Below, piece after piece: positions 43,142-53,514 of a DNA stretch of 64,000 nt. The first letter of the stretch is position 1. Every line of letters starts with the position of its first letter. The DNA is from Actinernus sp. WN-2022 (Eukaryota; Cnidaria; Anthozoa; Actiniaria; Actinernidae): the NCBI GenBank assembly GCA_030867875.1, contig JAOWCC010000577.1, positions 93,167,740 to 93,231,739 on the forward strand, written 5' to 3'. The position numbers and the translations under genes were made by a program. Below the pieces are notes generated by a model. The model ran no database searches and was not told the DNA's origin. It saw only the letters and a list, made by a program, of their open reading frames with translations.

Positions 43142-43985
43142 GTCAACTGTCCTCGCACATGTCGCTAAGGGCCGTCCAAACGAGACAACATAAAACTGTC
43201 AACTGTCCTCGCACATGTCGCTAAGGGCCCGTCCAAACGAGACAACATAGAACTGTCAACTGTCCTCGCACATGTCGCTAAGGCCCGTCCAAACGAGACA
43301 ACATAGAACTGTCAACTGTCCTCGCACATGTCGCTAAGTACCCGTCCAAACGAGACAACATAGAACTGTCAACTGTCCTCGCACATGTCGCTAAGGGCCC
43401 GTCCAAACGAGACAACATAGAACTGTCAACTGTCCTCGCACATGTCGCTAAGGCCCGTCCAAACGAGACAACATAGAACTGTCAACTGTCCTCGCACATG
43501 TCGCTAAGGGCCCGTCCAAACGAGACAACATAGAACTGTCAACTGTCCTCGCACATGTCGCTAAGGGCCCGTCCAAACGAGACAACATAGAACTGTCAAC
43601 TGTCCTCGCACATGTCGCTAAGGGCCCGTCCAAACGAGACAACATAGAACTGTCAACTGTCCTCGCACATGTCGCTAAGGCCCGTCCAAACGAGACAACA
43701 TAGAACTGTCAACTGTCCTCGCACATGTCGCTAAGGGCCCGTCCAAACGAGACAACATAGAACTGTCAACTGTCCTCGCACATGTCGCTAAGGCCCGTCC
43801 AAACGAGACAACATAGAACTGTCAACTGTTCTCGCACATGTCGCTAAGGGCCGTCCAAACGAGACAACATAGAACTGTCAACTGTCCTCGCACATGTCGC
43901 TAAGGGCCCGTCCAAACGAGACAACATAGAACTGTCAACTGTCCTCGCACATGTCGCTAAGGGCCCGTCCAAACGAGACAACATA
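43142..43985. repeat. 57-bp minisatellite, about 15 copies
   Basis: The unit runs GAACTGTCAACTGTCCTCGC, ACATGTCGCTAAGGGCCCG, TCCAAACGAGACAACATA. Units vary by 1-2 bp around the GGGCCC step. The array abuts the 5' end of the LINE. The minus-strand frame at 43448-43645 is just this repeat read as protein (57 is a multiple of 3). Confidence 0.95.
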
Positions 43986-44107
43986 CTCCAACATGTTTTG
44001 TATATAATGGAAGAAAACACGAATTCTGGGGTCTTAATTTACCCATAATCGTGTGGACGTGTAAATGGTTTCATAGAAGAAACTGCGCGTGCGCGAGTCC
44101 AACAATG

Positions 44108-44240
44108 TTAATAATTAATATAATAATTATAAAAAGTAATATAATAATTATAAAAATTAATATAATAATTATAAAAATTAATACAATAGTTATAATAATT
44201 AATAAAAAATAAAAAATAATTTATTAATTTATATTGCGCA
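44108..44240. repeat. AT-rich tandem repeat, ~21-bp unit
   Basis: Imperfect copies of TTAATATAATAATTATAAAA, at least four, then A/T-only sequence. Confidence 0.8.
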
Positions 44241-44454
44241 GATTACATGATCAAATGCGCATTACATGAGTAAAGAAATTAATACAATATAATAGAGTTT
44301 TTCCAGAACTACTACTGTAAAAAAATCTTAAACCTACTAATAAATCTAAAGCTACTAACAAAATCTAAAAACTACTATTAAAATCTAAAATAACTATAAA
44401 ATCAAAAAGAAAATAATATTGACAATTCGAAGGGATAATATATCTAATTATAAG

Positions 44455-44712
44455 CTAATCTAAAAAGATAAGCTTAGTCTTTAGATGACGCTTAAAAGTC
44501 TCAACAGAGTCGAGGAGGCGTAGCGGGAGAGAGTTCCATAGTTTTGGTGCGGCAACAACAAATGCCCTATCCCCGAGTGTTGTCTTGGGTCTAACAGTAG
44601 GGACTCTAAAAAGAAGACTATTAGACGATCTGAAATTATATAAGACGAAGCTTAATATTCAGTAACTTACTGAGATATACTGGAGCTAATCTATGAATTG
44701 CCTTATAAGTAA
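44455..44712 (-). pseudogene. LINE C-terminal fragment
   Basis: The minus strand reads TYKAIHRLAPVYLSKLLNIK, then LGDRAFVVAAPKLWNSLPLR, then VETFKRHLKTKL. This is the C-terminal block of CR1/L2-type ORFs. It ends at the target site of the element at 44717. Confidence 0.8.
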
Positions 44713-44951
44713 TTAAGGCCTACGGCAAACGTCGAACTTAAGTCGCGCCGATCCTATTAAAAAATTGGTTCGATAGAAGTTCGACTTAGGGCCGACGTGG
44801 CAGCAAACGTCGAACATATGTCGATCTTAATTGACTTGCGCCTAATTAAATCACGGGGACTAACACGTGTCCTGGCGCATTTTCGCCCGCGGCTAGTGAT
44901 ATGGCGAAATACAGCGCTCGGTCGAGTCTAAGAAAGGCCTTTCTATGAAAA

Positions 44952-45170
44952 ATGATTGTCCAAAACAGAAACAGAAGAATGGCGTTCTACACAGCACTCG
45001 GTGCCGTGTATAGGAGACGATGGTTGTTACTGAAAGTGGCGTTATTGGCCGTGTTTCTAGCGGTTGCTATTCACACATTGAAACCTCTGTTAATAGTCGA
45101 TCATGCCGCAGTTTTCAACGACATTCTGGATGCTTTGACCCCGAGGGGGACTCCCTTCTCCCTTATGTGA
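44952..45170 (+). CDS. ORF in PIF-like element, truncated by MITE
   Basis: The open frame starts MIVQNRNRRMAFYTALGAVY and contains one strongly hydrophobic stretch (LLLKVALLAVFLAVAIHTL). The MITE at 45140 interrupts it, and the last residues (RGTPFSLM) come from the MITE. Beyond the MITE the frame resumes at 45445 for 17 more codons. I do not recognise the product. It does not resemble the DDE transposase or the Myb-like protein usual for Harbinger, so it may be captured host sequence or a chance frame. Confidence 0.3.
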   Translation: MIVQNRNRRMAFYTALGAVYRRRWLLLKVALLAVFLAVAIHTLKPLLIVDHAAVFNDILDALTPRGTPFSLM

Positions 45171-45438
45171 GGGGTACATGGATGGTCGTCGTACCTTTCA
45201 GGGGTCAAAATCAGGAGTTTGGTACCACTTAGGGTATCCACCATCAAACACAGACATTTCTATGTAAAGCGGTACCTTTTAGGGGTCGGGTGTCAATTGA
45301 ACAAAAAATCTGTAGGGGTCAAAATAAGCTTGAGCCACGCCCATTTTAGTACCTCTTAGGGGTCAAATCGAAAATGTCCGACGAGCATCCCTAACCCTTT
45401 TATAAGGGAGTCACCCCCCCCCCCCCCCTCCCCGGGGG
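45140..45438. mobile_element. nested MITE, ~300 bp, 6-bp duplication
   Basis: The ends CCCGAGGGGGACTCCC and GGGAGTCACCCC...CCCCGGGGG are imperfect inverted repeats. TTTGAC is duplicated at 45134-45139 and 45439-45444. The interior repeats GGTACC(T)TTTAGGGGTC several times. It includes a 16-base C run at 45414-45428. Confidence 0.7.
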
Positions 45439-45954
45439 TTTGACTTCAAATGGTAGAAGCGTTTCAAAGCGAGCTATATTGCAACATTCGCAATAGCCAA
45501 TACTTTTGCCGGTATTTCAGCCAGGCGCGTCTTCGTTACTTTCGATCGAATACTGAGCATTTATTACAAAAGGGCATTTCGCATTTAAGACAAATGTATT
45601 TTGTGACGTTCAAGGAAGCACGAACTACACATTTCCGGCTGAGCGTCATGCGGCAATGACTTCCGATAGGCCGCCATTTCGCCTTCGAAATCGCCTTTGC
45701 ACAGCGCATGCTCATCATTATTTTACATAATTTATGAATTTAGTTCGGCGCGTGTTGAGAACGACGTTTGCCGTAAAGTCGCACCAGAGTCGTAATTCTC
45801 GACTTGGCTACTCGAATTCATGCAGGACTCGTACCTATTGAATAGGACGATCTCCATTGCAGCAAACGTCGTACTATCCATGAGCGTGTTTCAAAATTAA
45901 TAGGTTCGACTGAATTAAGTTCATGGCTAGTTCGACGTTTGCCGTAGGCCTAAG

Positions 45955-46600
45955 ATTTTATGCACCTTAGTCTTAAACCTCAAAATACCCTGGCATTGCT
46001 TGAGCTGAGCTCCGTTTGCTGAGAATACAGCTAATTAAATACACACCGTAGTTTGGCGTATTTGGCCACTGCTGTGGCCGTTTATTGGTCTAATTAATTT
46101 ACAAACAGATGTATAACGAGATTTACCAAGTTCTCAGCAAAGGTGAGGGCAAAATCCGCCACAGCCCAGAGTCTGCGACAGGGCAACCCCACCCAAAGCC
46201 AAAGCAATGCCCGGAAATGGATAATGCAAAGTGCTTTTATTTATAGCACTATTAAACCCAGAGACCCACGAAGAGGGTACAATTACTCAGCCCCTGCATG
46301 AGGTTTTTTGTTTCCCCTTCGGTGCTCCAAGATTGAACGGATCCATTAATCTTTATAACAATGTAGATTAGATTTGAGTCTGTGAAGACAGAGCAAGGTT
46401 ACCTCAGCTCCTGCATGAGGCTTTGCCCCACTTCAGTGACCTAGCAATTAAAAGACTGACTTTACCTAAGACTGACTTTAACTAATGCAACATATACCCA
46501 GAGAAATGATTCAAGCCCTACACGAGCTAGCTGCACCTTTTCTATTCCAGGGACTGACAGATAAATTAGCATAAATAATTTAAATAATGGCCCTAAGACC
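45955..46600. other. unassigned, perhaps DIRS flank
   Basis: No recognisable coding block. It may include the 3' terminal part of the DIRS element that follows on the minus strand. Confidence 0.35.
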
Positions 46601-46699
46601 AAAGCTCCCTAAAATGTTTTGATGGGATGACTGGCCAAGTATTACTGATGAATGGAAACTGGGCCAATACTAACTGTTCCAGCAGTCCATACTGGAAAT

Positions 46700-48010
46700 T
46701 GCATTGTCAACCTGATTAAAAACCATTATTTTTCTTGTTAAAAGTAATCCGGTTTAACTTAATATTATCTGGCAGCTGTCCTGATCTAGTTATTAATTCC
46801 CCAATTCTAAGGGCTGAAAAAAAAGGGGGCAGCAGCACACGACTAGCCCCCCAATCATTTTCCTCTGGTAATCTGGGGAGACAGTGTGATCTATTGCAGC
46901 TAGTAACCAGTTCTAATAAAGGCAACGTAATAGCAGCCATCTATATCTCTCCTTCTACTACTCTTTGAATGGCCCCGCAAAGCTAATTTGATAAAATCAG
47001 TCTTTGATGGGTCAGGTAGCATATATATTAGCCATCCGGTAAACGAAACCTATAGCAGATATCCGTAAGACAACACCGTTGCTGCTGCATAATGTTTGTG
47101 GGCCAAATAGGCAAAAAACAAAGCCAGCATTTCCGAGGAGATTGTAATTTTTTGATGCCAGCCTTATTAATGATGTCAAGCTGAAACTGTTTAAACAGTT
47201 TCCAAGGTTGTTGATAAGTGCTTATTGACGAGGGCGATAATGCACTGTCAAATAAAGTAGTTAGGGTAATTCTCAGTTTCCCAGCTGCAAGTGAGGTGGA
47301 ATGCTGTGCAAGCAATTTTAATCGGGTGACTTGCAAACGAGATAGACTGTCAGCTAGAACATTCTTATTTCTGCTTGTGTTGGCTTTGAAAAGGATGTTA
47401 TGATTTAGACATGTAAGTAGCAGTATCCGAAGCAGGACTAACAAACTCTTGTCTTTCGTAATCTGCATGTTTATTATATATGCACTACACTCTCATTGTC
47501 AGAGTAAAATGAAGCTTTCTTATTGTAGAGCAGCTGACTCCACAACCTGAGCCCTAACACTATTGGAAAAAGTTCTAGGCATGAAATGTATTTTTGCTTC
47601 CACAGCTCTTCACCTAAGATTTTCGCTGCAACGGAATACAACCTGAGGGCATCCGAGATCAGCCGGGCCTCTTAAAGGAACATAGACTTTCCATTAAATG
47701 TGTGAACAAACTGCTGCTAAACTTTCAAGTCTTATATTACACCCTACATTAAGATGGCTAGGGAGTTTTATCCCAATTGTCAGGTTGATAAGTCTGCAAA
47801 TAAACGCCCTCCCTGCAAGTTCTAACTAGTGGTAACATTAGTTAAGGAATAAGATAATGTTAAATCAGTTATCCCTGTAAACTGTGCCACATTAGTCCAA
47901 TAGACAAACTTACAGCCAAGCTTTTTACCCCAATATTTATTAATGGAAGGAGACTGTGTGCAACCTACAACAAAGACCTGGAAGACGACTGTACTTTTTA
48001 AAGGCATCAG
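46700..48010 (-). pseudogene. DIRS-type retrotransposon remnant
   Basis: The minus strand carries, in order, an RNase H-like piece (NKYWGKKLGCKF, about 47940), FYSDNESVVYII near 47500, the RNase H end LNHNILFKANTSRNKNVLAD with SLSRLQV (47430-47330), then a segment like a tyrosine-recombinase N-terminal domain (SPSSISTYQQPWKLFKQFQL) and, after frame breaks, PPFFSALRIGELI (about 46830). RNase H followed by a tyrosine recombinase is the layout of DIRS elements. It is heavily decayed, and the RT itself is not recognisable here. Confidence 0.7.
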
Positions 48011-49600
48011 ACTTCCATCGTCTCAAAAGACTTATCTGATAATTGACAATGATAATTGACAATATGAGTGTAACCCAAATGAACAATATATTAACCAGAA
48101 CAAATAGATTGATTCAGAATGTCAGTGCATTTGCTACTGTCCCACTATATGACCATGCATATGTTACTAAAATGAACCTACTGACCCGAACAGTGCCCCT
48201 GCTACTGTCCTGCTATATATGTTATTCTACCTCAGAATAGGACTTACAAACGTACTCTATACATACATGTATATGCTATATGGGAGAACGTCAGGGAGGC
48301 CAGAAAAAACCTATGCAAAACCCTTTGGGATAAAAACATAGGAAATCTGGGTAGAGCCAAGACGTAACTCCAGTCCCTCCACCAGACAAGTAACTTAATT
48401 ATTGAGTGTAAGTCCAATGAGAAACATGAACAAAACCACTTGCATCAACCAGGAGTTCCTCCTGTCACTCACACACTGAAGGGGCAGTAAGACCAAGTTA
48501 GTACTGACGGCTGGGCAGACATTGCATGTACAACTGCCTGTGAAACAGCAGATACCGGTTGCTGACCACCAAATGACCATACAATGGGTGGAGGCATTTG
48601 GGAGACCATGTTGATAGTGAGTAGGGAATGCTCATTTTTTCCTGGACACCAAGGTGCTTCATCCTCACACTTCTTCGTAGTCTAAGGTGTGACAACAGCC
48701 GGTTTGCCTGTAACAGTAGCTGGCATTCTAGGAAAAGGAAAACAAAAAACAAAACAAAAACGGAGGCCGCCACAACATTCAAATTAACTAATGAACCCCC
48801 CAAACAGTACGGCAAGCTTGAGGGTGGTGAACCACTAAAACAGGATGGAATCTACAAACCCACAACCCTCCGGCACGGCTGGCATACAAACCATGACATA
48901 AAATATTAAATGAATGGTGATCAACAAGACTACAACGGTACTTAACGCATGAATGGCACAAGACATGTACTAGGACTGCTTGGCCGCAGGGATCATATAT
49001 GCTATACCATACAAATGCAATATATGTAAGGGTATACATGTAAGTAACCCATAATTATGTATGTTTGGGTATAAATAACCCAAACCATACAAATGCAATA
49101 TATGTAAGGGTATAAATAACCCATAATTATGTATGTTTGGGTATAAATAACCCAAGAACCATTCCCCTTATAGGGGAGATAAGAATTGACATGGTAAACT
49201 GAGCCGGCACAGAAGTGGAGTTATAAGGTTATAAAGCCAATCCGCTCGGTAGATATAAATAAAATATATGCTAATTAACCGCAAGCTCGCCATCACTGTT
49301 CAGGAGAATTCACCGTGACAATGTGAATAGAATGGCGCCCCGATAGCTCCTATACAGAGCTCGATGTCCGTTTACCACCCAGGTCACTGCAATAATTATT
49401 GCAAACCCATATGCTGGATTGTGTAACCATTTTCCAGCAGAGGGGAAAGGCACGCTACACCACCTTTGTGTTGATGGGGCATTGCAGAATGAAGCACACT
49501 GTGGAGAAAATTAAAAGAAAAAGGCAACCACAAGGGATGGCCCTCTAATAAGGCTCAGCATAAAGGCTTAATGATCTTGATACTAAAGGGCCTACAATTA
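48011..49600. other. unassigned repeats and intergenic DNA
   Basis: It contains a ~73-bp tandem duplication at 49007-49156 (ACCATACAAATGCAATATAT, ACCCATAATTATGTATGTTT). I find no other coding block that I can support. Confidence 0.45.
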
Positions 49601-49619
49601 ACAAAACCGAATTTTTTTA

Positions 49620-49860
49620 AATTAATAATGATGCAACAATTATGCAGTAATAGTAATAACAATACTAACACAGCATGAGCAGCAATAACATATTAAAACT
49701 CCAATAATTATTATTAGCCTAATAATGGTGCTGATAAGAATCACAGCACTAGCAATTATAAATAGGAATAATGATGATAAAGAGAATATGATACAATAAT
49801 AATAATAACAATGATTTAATAATAATAAAGATATAATAATAATAATAATTTTATTTTGCA
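49620..49860. repeat. AAT-rich low-complexity sequence
   Basis: Runs of AATAATAAT and related triplets. The adjoining GTAACAGTTCACACTGACAA...GTGTTATAC is similar to sequence beside the AAT-rich tract at 52975-53060, so both may be tails of one element family. Confidence 0.7.
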
Positions 49861-49949
49861 GGATAACCGGTAACAGTTCACACTGACAAATAATGTACTA
49901 ATCCTGACAGTGTTATACATGTACTTGTACATGAAACACATAGAGGATA

Positions 49950-50087
49950 TTACATGGCCGCGCGGAGATACGAGTTTTATCTTCGAGTGTTGATGAAATA
50001 TCTTACGAGTGAGCGCAGCGAACGAGTAAGATATTTCATCAACACGAGAAGATAAAACTCGTATCTCCAAGCGGCCATGTAATGTTC
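49950..50087. mobile_element. 138-bp palindrome beside the Crypton-like element
   Basis: ATTACATGGCCGCGCGGAGA ... TCTCCAAGCGGCCATGTAAT. The arms of about 65 bp include GATACGAGTTTTATCTTCG and GATGAAATATCTTACG. It ends 3 bp before the inverted repeat at 50091, so it may be the true left end of the larger element or a MITE inserted next to it. Confidence 0.8.
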
Positions 50088-50307
50088 TGTTTAATATATA
50101 ATTATCGATGAAATACAAACATATTTTCTTCCATCAATTAACCAAAAAAATATTTTTAATTCATGATGTAACAGTTTTATGATAATACAAATATGATATA
50201 AGCTCAAGTAATGAGTCAATCCTATAGCTAATGAAAATATAAGTAATGCAATGAGTCAATAAAAAATACTAGACATGGAACATAAAAATACTGAAGGCTC
50301 TTGTATA

Positions 50308-50496
50308 CTATAGTGACTCTTGACTGCTGTCACTCTCGATACGGATCACACGCCGAAACTTCGACTTAGAGCCACTATCAGGACTCTTCATTGTGCTTTG
50401 TTCCGTGGTCAAGTTGATATTAAAGACTCCTCCTGTAATCGTGTTTCCATAAAATACTGTTTGAAGCTTATTTTCATTGAAAGAGTTCAAGTCCAC
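50308..50496 (-). pseudogene. out-of-frame C-terminal tail of the recombinase
   Basis: It starts 24 nt after the recombinase stop, on the same strand but a different frame. NTITGGVFNINLT and FRRVIRIESDSSQESL read like the hydrophobic/polar tail and terminal acidic block found at the C-terminus of related cnidarian DUF3504 proteins (from memory of the family, not checked). It is most simply explained as the original C-terminus, lost by a stop/frameshift or joined by splicing. Confidence 0.45.
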
Positions 50497-50519
50497 GGTA
50501 GATGAAGTGGAACTGGAGG

Positions 50520-51758
50520 CTACTTGGTACGGAAAACGCGGCAGGGTGGCAGGTGTGAGTGCCGAGTTTTCGCTTGTTGTTGTTGTTGTTGAAATAATTT
50601 TTGAAATATACTTTCCTGTTGTTTCTCTCGAAGACTACTGTAGTTGTTAATTGACTGCAGATTTTTATGTCCAGTTATTTGGATAATTTGGTTGGCAGGA
50701 ACGCCACTATCTTGAAGCTTTTGAACCAGTGTTTTTCTTCCACACTGATTTGTTTTTCTTGAAATTCCCGCGGCTTGACACATGTCTTTCATTATGCTAT
50801 TTAGCTTGTTTATTCCCATTGGTTGAGATTTAAACCACATGGAGTCTTTCAGTTCTACTTGACTTACTGTTTTAAAGTGATTTAGAGACAGATAGAAGCA
50901 TGCATCCGGATTTAACATTGATGCAGGACGTTTTTCTTTGTAAACTTTGTAAACGTGCACAGGATCACGTTCATTGGCGCTCGCCTTGTTGGCGTACATT
51001 CGAGGTTTCACTTGACGTACATTTCGTGGATCTTCTCCAGTTCTTGTCTTAGTTTGGCGTTCGCAATATTCTAGGTATTCTTTTCCTTCGCTGTCGGTCT
51101 TTAGAACGACATCGCCCCAGCGCAGTTCTCTTTGTTCTCTGCACCCACGAAGCCCAAAGTGCATAATATTATTGAGCCAAACTGTATTCAGGAGAGCTTG
51201 TGGCGAACTTGTTCCTAGCACTCCTTTGTCAAATAAAATATCTATTTCTTCGTCAGTTAGAGCTGTTGTAGCCCTTGGTCTATTTCCCCGACCTTGTCTC
51301 TTTAGTTCTTTTTGTTTAGCCTTCAATGCATCCCTTGTTTTCTTGAATTCTAGGTCTTTGAATAGCCCTTTGCCGTAATCATGGCGGCTCAAATAGCGAT
51401 CGACACTTCCAAGAATTCCACGTAAAGATGACGGTTCGTAGTCACTGCCACACTTTGTTTTTACTGCCAAAATAAATTGGCACAGATAGCCATTGAGCTC
51501 CAACGGTGGAATTTCTTCAATAGCTCTTGTTTCTTCGTGTTCTTCGCTCAAAAACCTTTTTACCAAATTGAGGTCATAGCCGGTCTTTCTTTTCGTGTTC
51601 GTGTTTTCTTCCACTTCGATAAGCTTTTCGACATCATTTTCTGTGACAGAAGCGAACCTCGAATATTTTTCTGTCTCTTCTCCTTGTTCACAAACGCTAA
51701 TGCTTAAATCCCAGTTCGGTAATTCCAAATCTGCGCTTAAACTTGAACCAGAAGCCAT
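50520..51758 (-). CDS. Crypton/DUF3504 tyrosine recombinase, 412 aa
   Basis: Intact single-exon ORF for a site-specific tyrosine recombinase of the Crypton/DUF3504 type, the group from which QRICH1, ZMYM2 and KCTD1-type host domains derive. The N-terminal part (about 1-160) is acidic then helical (core-binding-like). The catalytic domain spans about 165-380: box I FGLRGCREQRELRWGDV with Arg204; C-terminal box TNQCGRKTLVQKL with Arg341; ITGHKNLQSINNYSS with His364 and the nucleophile Tyr373. The first residue of the usual HxxR is Gln338 here, not His. A six-Gln run lies at about 390-395. The stop TAG at 50520-50522 cuts off a probable tail. It lies inside inverted repeats, so it is a mobile-element gene rather than a host gene. 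Activity is uncertain. Confidence 0.85.
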   Translation of the reverse strand: MASGSSLSADLELPNWDLSISVCEQGEETEKYSRFASVTENDVEKLIEVEENTNTKRKTGYDLNLVKRFLSEEHEETRAIEEIPPLELNGYLCQFILAVKTKCGSDYEPSSLRGILGSVDRYLSRHDYGKGLFKDLEFKKTRDALKAKQKELKRQGRGNRPRATTALTDEEIDILFDKGVLGTSSPQALLNTVWLNNIMHFGLRGCREQRELRWGDVVLKTDSEGKEYLEYCERQTKTRTGEDPRNVRQVKPRMYANKASANERDPVHVYKVYKEKRPASMLNPDACFYLSLNHFKTVSQVELKDSMWFKSQPMGINKLNSIMKDMCQAAGISRKTNQCGRKTLVQKLQDSGVPANQIIQITGHKNLQSINNYSSLREKQQESIFQKLFQQQQQQAKTRHSHLPPCRVFRTK

Positions 51759-51999
51759 ATTGAGACAAGCCTGAATAATCAGCCGAGCCGTTGAATTGTG
51801 GCTTTGCCGTTATTTGAGAAAACTGTATCCATGGCAACAGCTATATCTTCACGTGTGAAGATATAAAAAATATCTTGTCACTGCGCGCGGTGAAGATATC
51901 ACTTTTTAGAAAGAGAGATACACTGGTATTTCATCGATAATTATATATTAAAACTATATATCCCACATGGCGAACAATATCGTACATCATGGCCGCCGC

Positions 52000-52690
52000 G
52001 CATGCGTAGAATGCATTACACGTCGTTCCAAAATTAGTGAAAACACTGAAGACAAGGCTTACCTTTTCACAATTTTCCAATTTGCTGCTTTAATATTTAT
52101 ATTTCTTGAGGTCCACAAGTTTTAAATTCAGTTAACATGCCTGCTCCTGCCCTCGATTGTGATTGCTAACAAGTTGTGGATGATTAGACCGGTTCCCGAT
52201 GCTCTGCTAAAAAACGACCCAAATTAGCTAGAGCCGCCATACATCTTCTGTTAAATACTGTAAAGGCCAGTCAGAAAGCTCAATCACAAAGACTTCCGAG
52301 TAGTTCATGTTTGAGGTCCACAAGTTTGAATCTGTTCTGCAGATACCAAAGTAGATTCTAACGCCAGAAAAACGAGTTGAAATACTTGCTTTGGTGGTTC
52401 CAAACGTCCTGTAAATAACTGCATTTTAACGCCAAAACTCTCCTTCCCAAACGTACTAAGTTTAAAGGGACAGACCCGACTCGTTCAGCTGTTACATTTC
52501 CCTTCGCGCAGGACGTTGAAAACAACAGCTCGTCCGCCATAATTTTTGACTGTCGATGTCCATGTAACCTCTCCTCTTTCTATAAACACTCATCAACGGC
52601 TTTCTTTTTAAAAATAGATTTTCACGTACGCGCCCGCAATGACAACCGCTGACTGTACGAAATTGTTCGCCATGAATTATATAACGATCA
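52000..52690. other. unassigned
   Basis: GAGGTCCACAAGTTT occurs twice (52107 and 52313), suggesting an unrecognised repeat. No gene is seen. Confidence 0.4.
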
Positions 52691-52704
52691 ACAACAAGCA
52701 TCAA

Positions 52705-53275
52705 CATATAATGAGCAGGGTAGCATGGCTGACAATACAAGCACAGTGTTGCCACAAAGTGCTCCATATAATGCTGTACAATAACATGGCCATAATCTGA
52801 GTGAATAGGCAAGGTAATTTCAATACCAATACTGTGCCTGCTACAATGTAGGTGCTATGGGATTAACATCCTTCATCACAGACCATGAAAACACAAACAC
52901 AACTAATTAAAACAACACATACATATTCATACACATATAAACAATGAGTATACAAAACAGGCACAGCCTGTTATAATAATAATGATAATAATAATAGTAA
53001 TAATAATAACAATAGTAACAATAATAACAATAATAACAAGAGTAATAAGAATGGTAATAATAAGAATATCCATATTATAATAACCCATAACAGCTTACAC
53101 TGACAAAATAACGACTTACACCGTCTGTGTTATACACGTAACTGGATAAGAAACACAACAAGACAACACAATTACATCAACAATAAACACAATTAAATCA
53201 TCAGGATAGCATGGCTGACATCACAATCACAGTGTTGCCACAAAGTGCTATAATGCTGTAGAATAACAATCTGGA
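52705..53275. repeat. diverged direct repeat plus AAT-rich tract
   Basis: TAGCATGGCTGACAATACAA...CACAGTGTTGCCACAAAGTG at 52721-52765 recurs at 53205-53250. The AAT/ACAAT-rich tract at 52972-53060 lies between. Confidence 0.65.
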
Positions 53276-53514
53276 GCATTAACAGTCCAAACTAACAAGC
53301 ACATAAATAAAGTGGCAAAGCCCAACGGCATTTTTTTAAATGGCGGCCGTTTTTATACTCTCGAGTAAGAAGCCTCGCAAAACCTTCAGGGTTAACTCTC
53401 GCCAAGGGAAATATGATATATTTTTGAGTCGGTTTATGTTTTTTGCCTACAGCACCTACAGCAGAACATTTCGACTTAGGTTTCATATACCTCTCAAAAC
53501 TGATGGACCTCTCG

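Larger units (their letters stand above)
44717..45950. mobile_element. PIF/Harbinger-like element, 1.2 kb
   Basis: The terminal inverted repeats GGCCTACGGCAAACGTCGAA and its complement end exactly at TAA duplications (44714-44716 and 45951-45953), the TWA target of PIF/Harbinger. Subterminal AACGTCGAAC-type motifs recur. No DDE transposase is visible. A short ORF lies inside and is split by a nested MITE. Confidence 0.85.
50091..51951. mobile_element. Crypton-like element bounded by inverted repeats
   Basis: TTAATATATAATTATCGATG plus AAATAC at 50091-50116 is a perfect 26-bp inverted match to 51926-51951. Beyond it, CCATGT lies at similar distances on both sides (about 50075 and 51971), so the symmetry extends imperfectly outward. 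Inside are the recombinase ORF and its out-of-frame tail. Cryptons are not expected to have terminal inverted repeats, which is why this matters. Confidence 0.65.

Noticed and set aside
43142..43985. CRISPR-like regular array
   Set aside because: The whole 57-bp unit repeats, with no variable spacers, in an animal genome; it is a minisatellite.
46716..47468. Independent small genes on the minus strand
   Set aside because: Read together they form the RNase H end and recombinase part of a decayed DIRS element.
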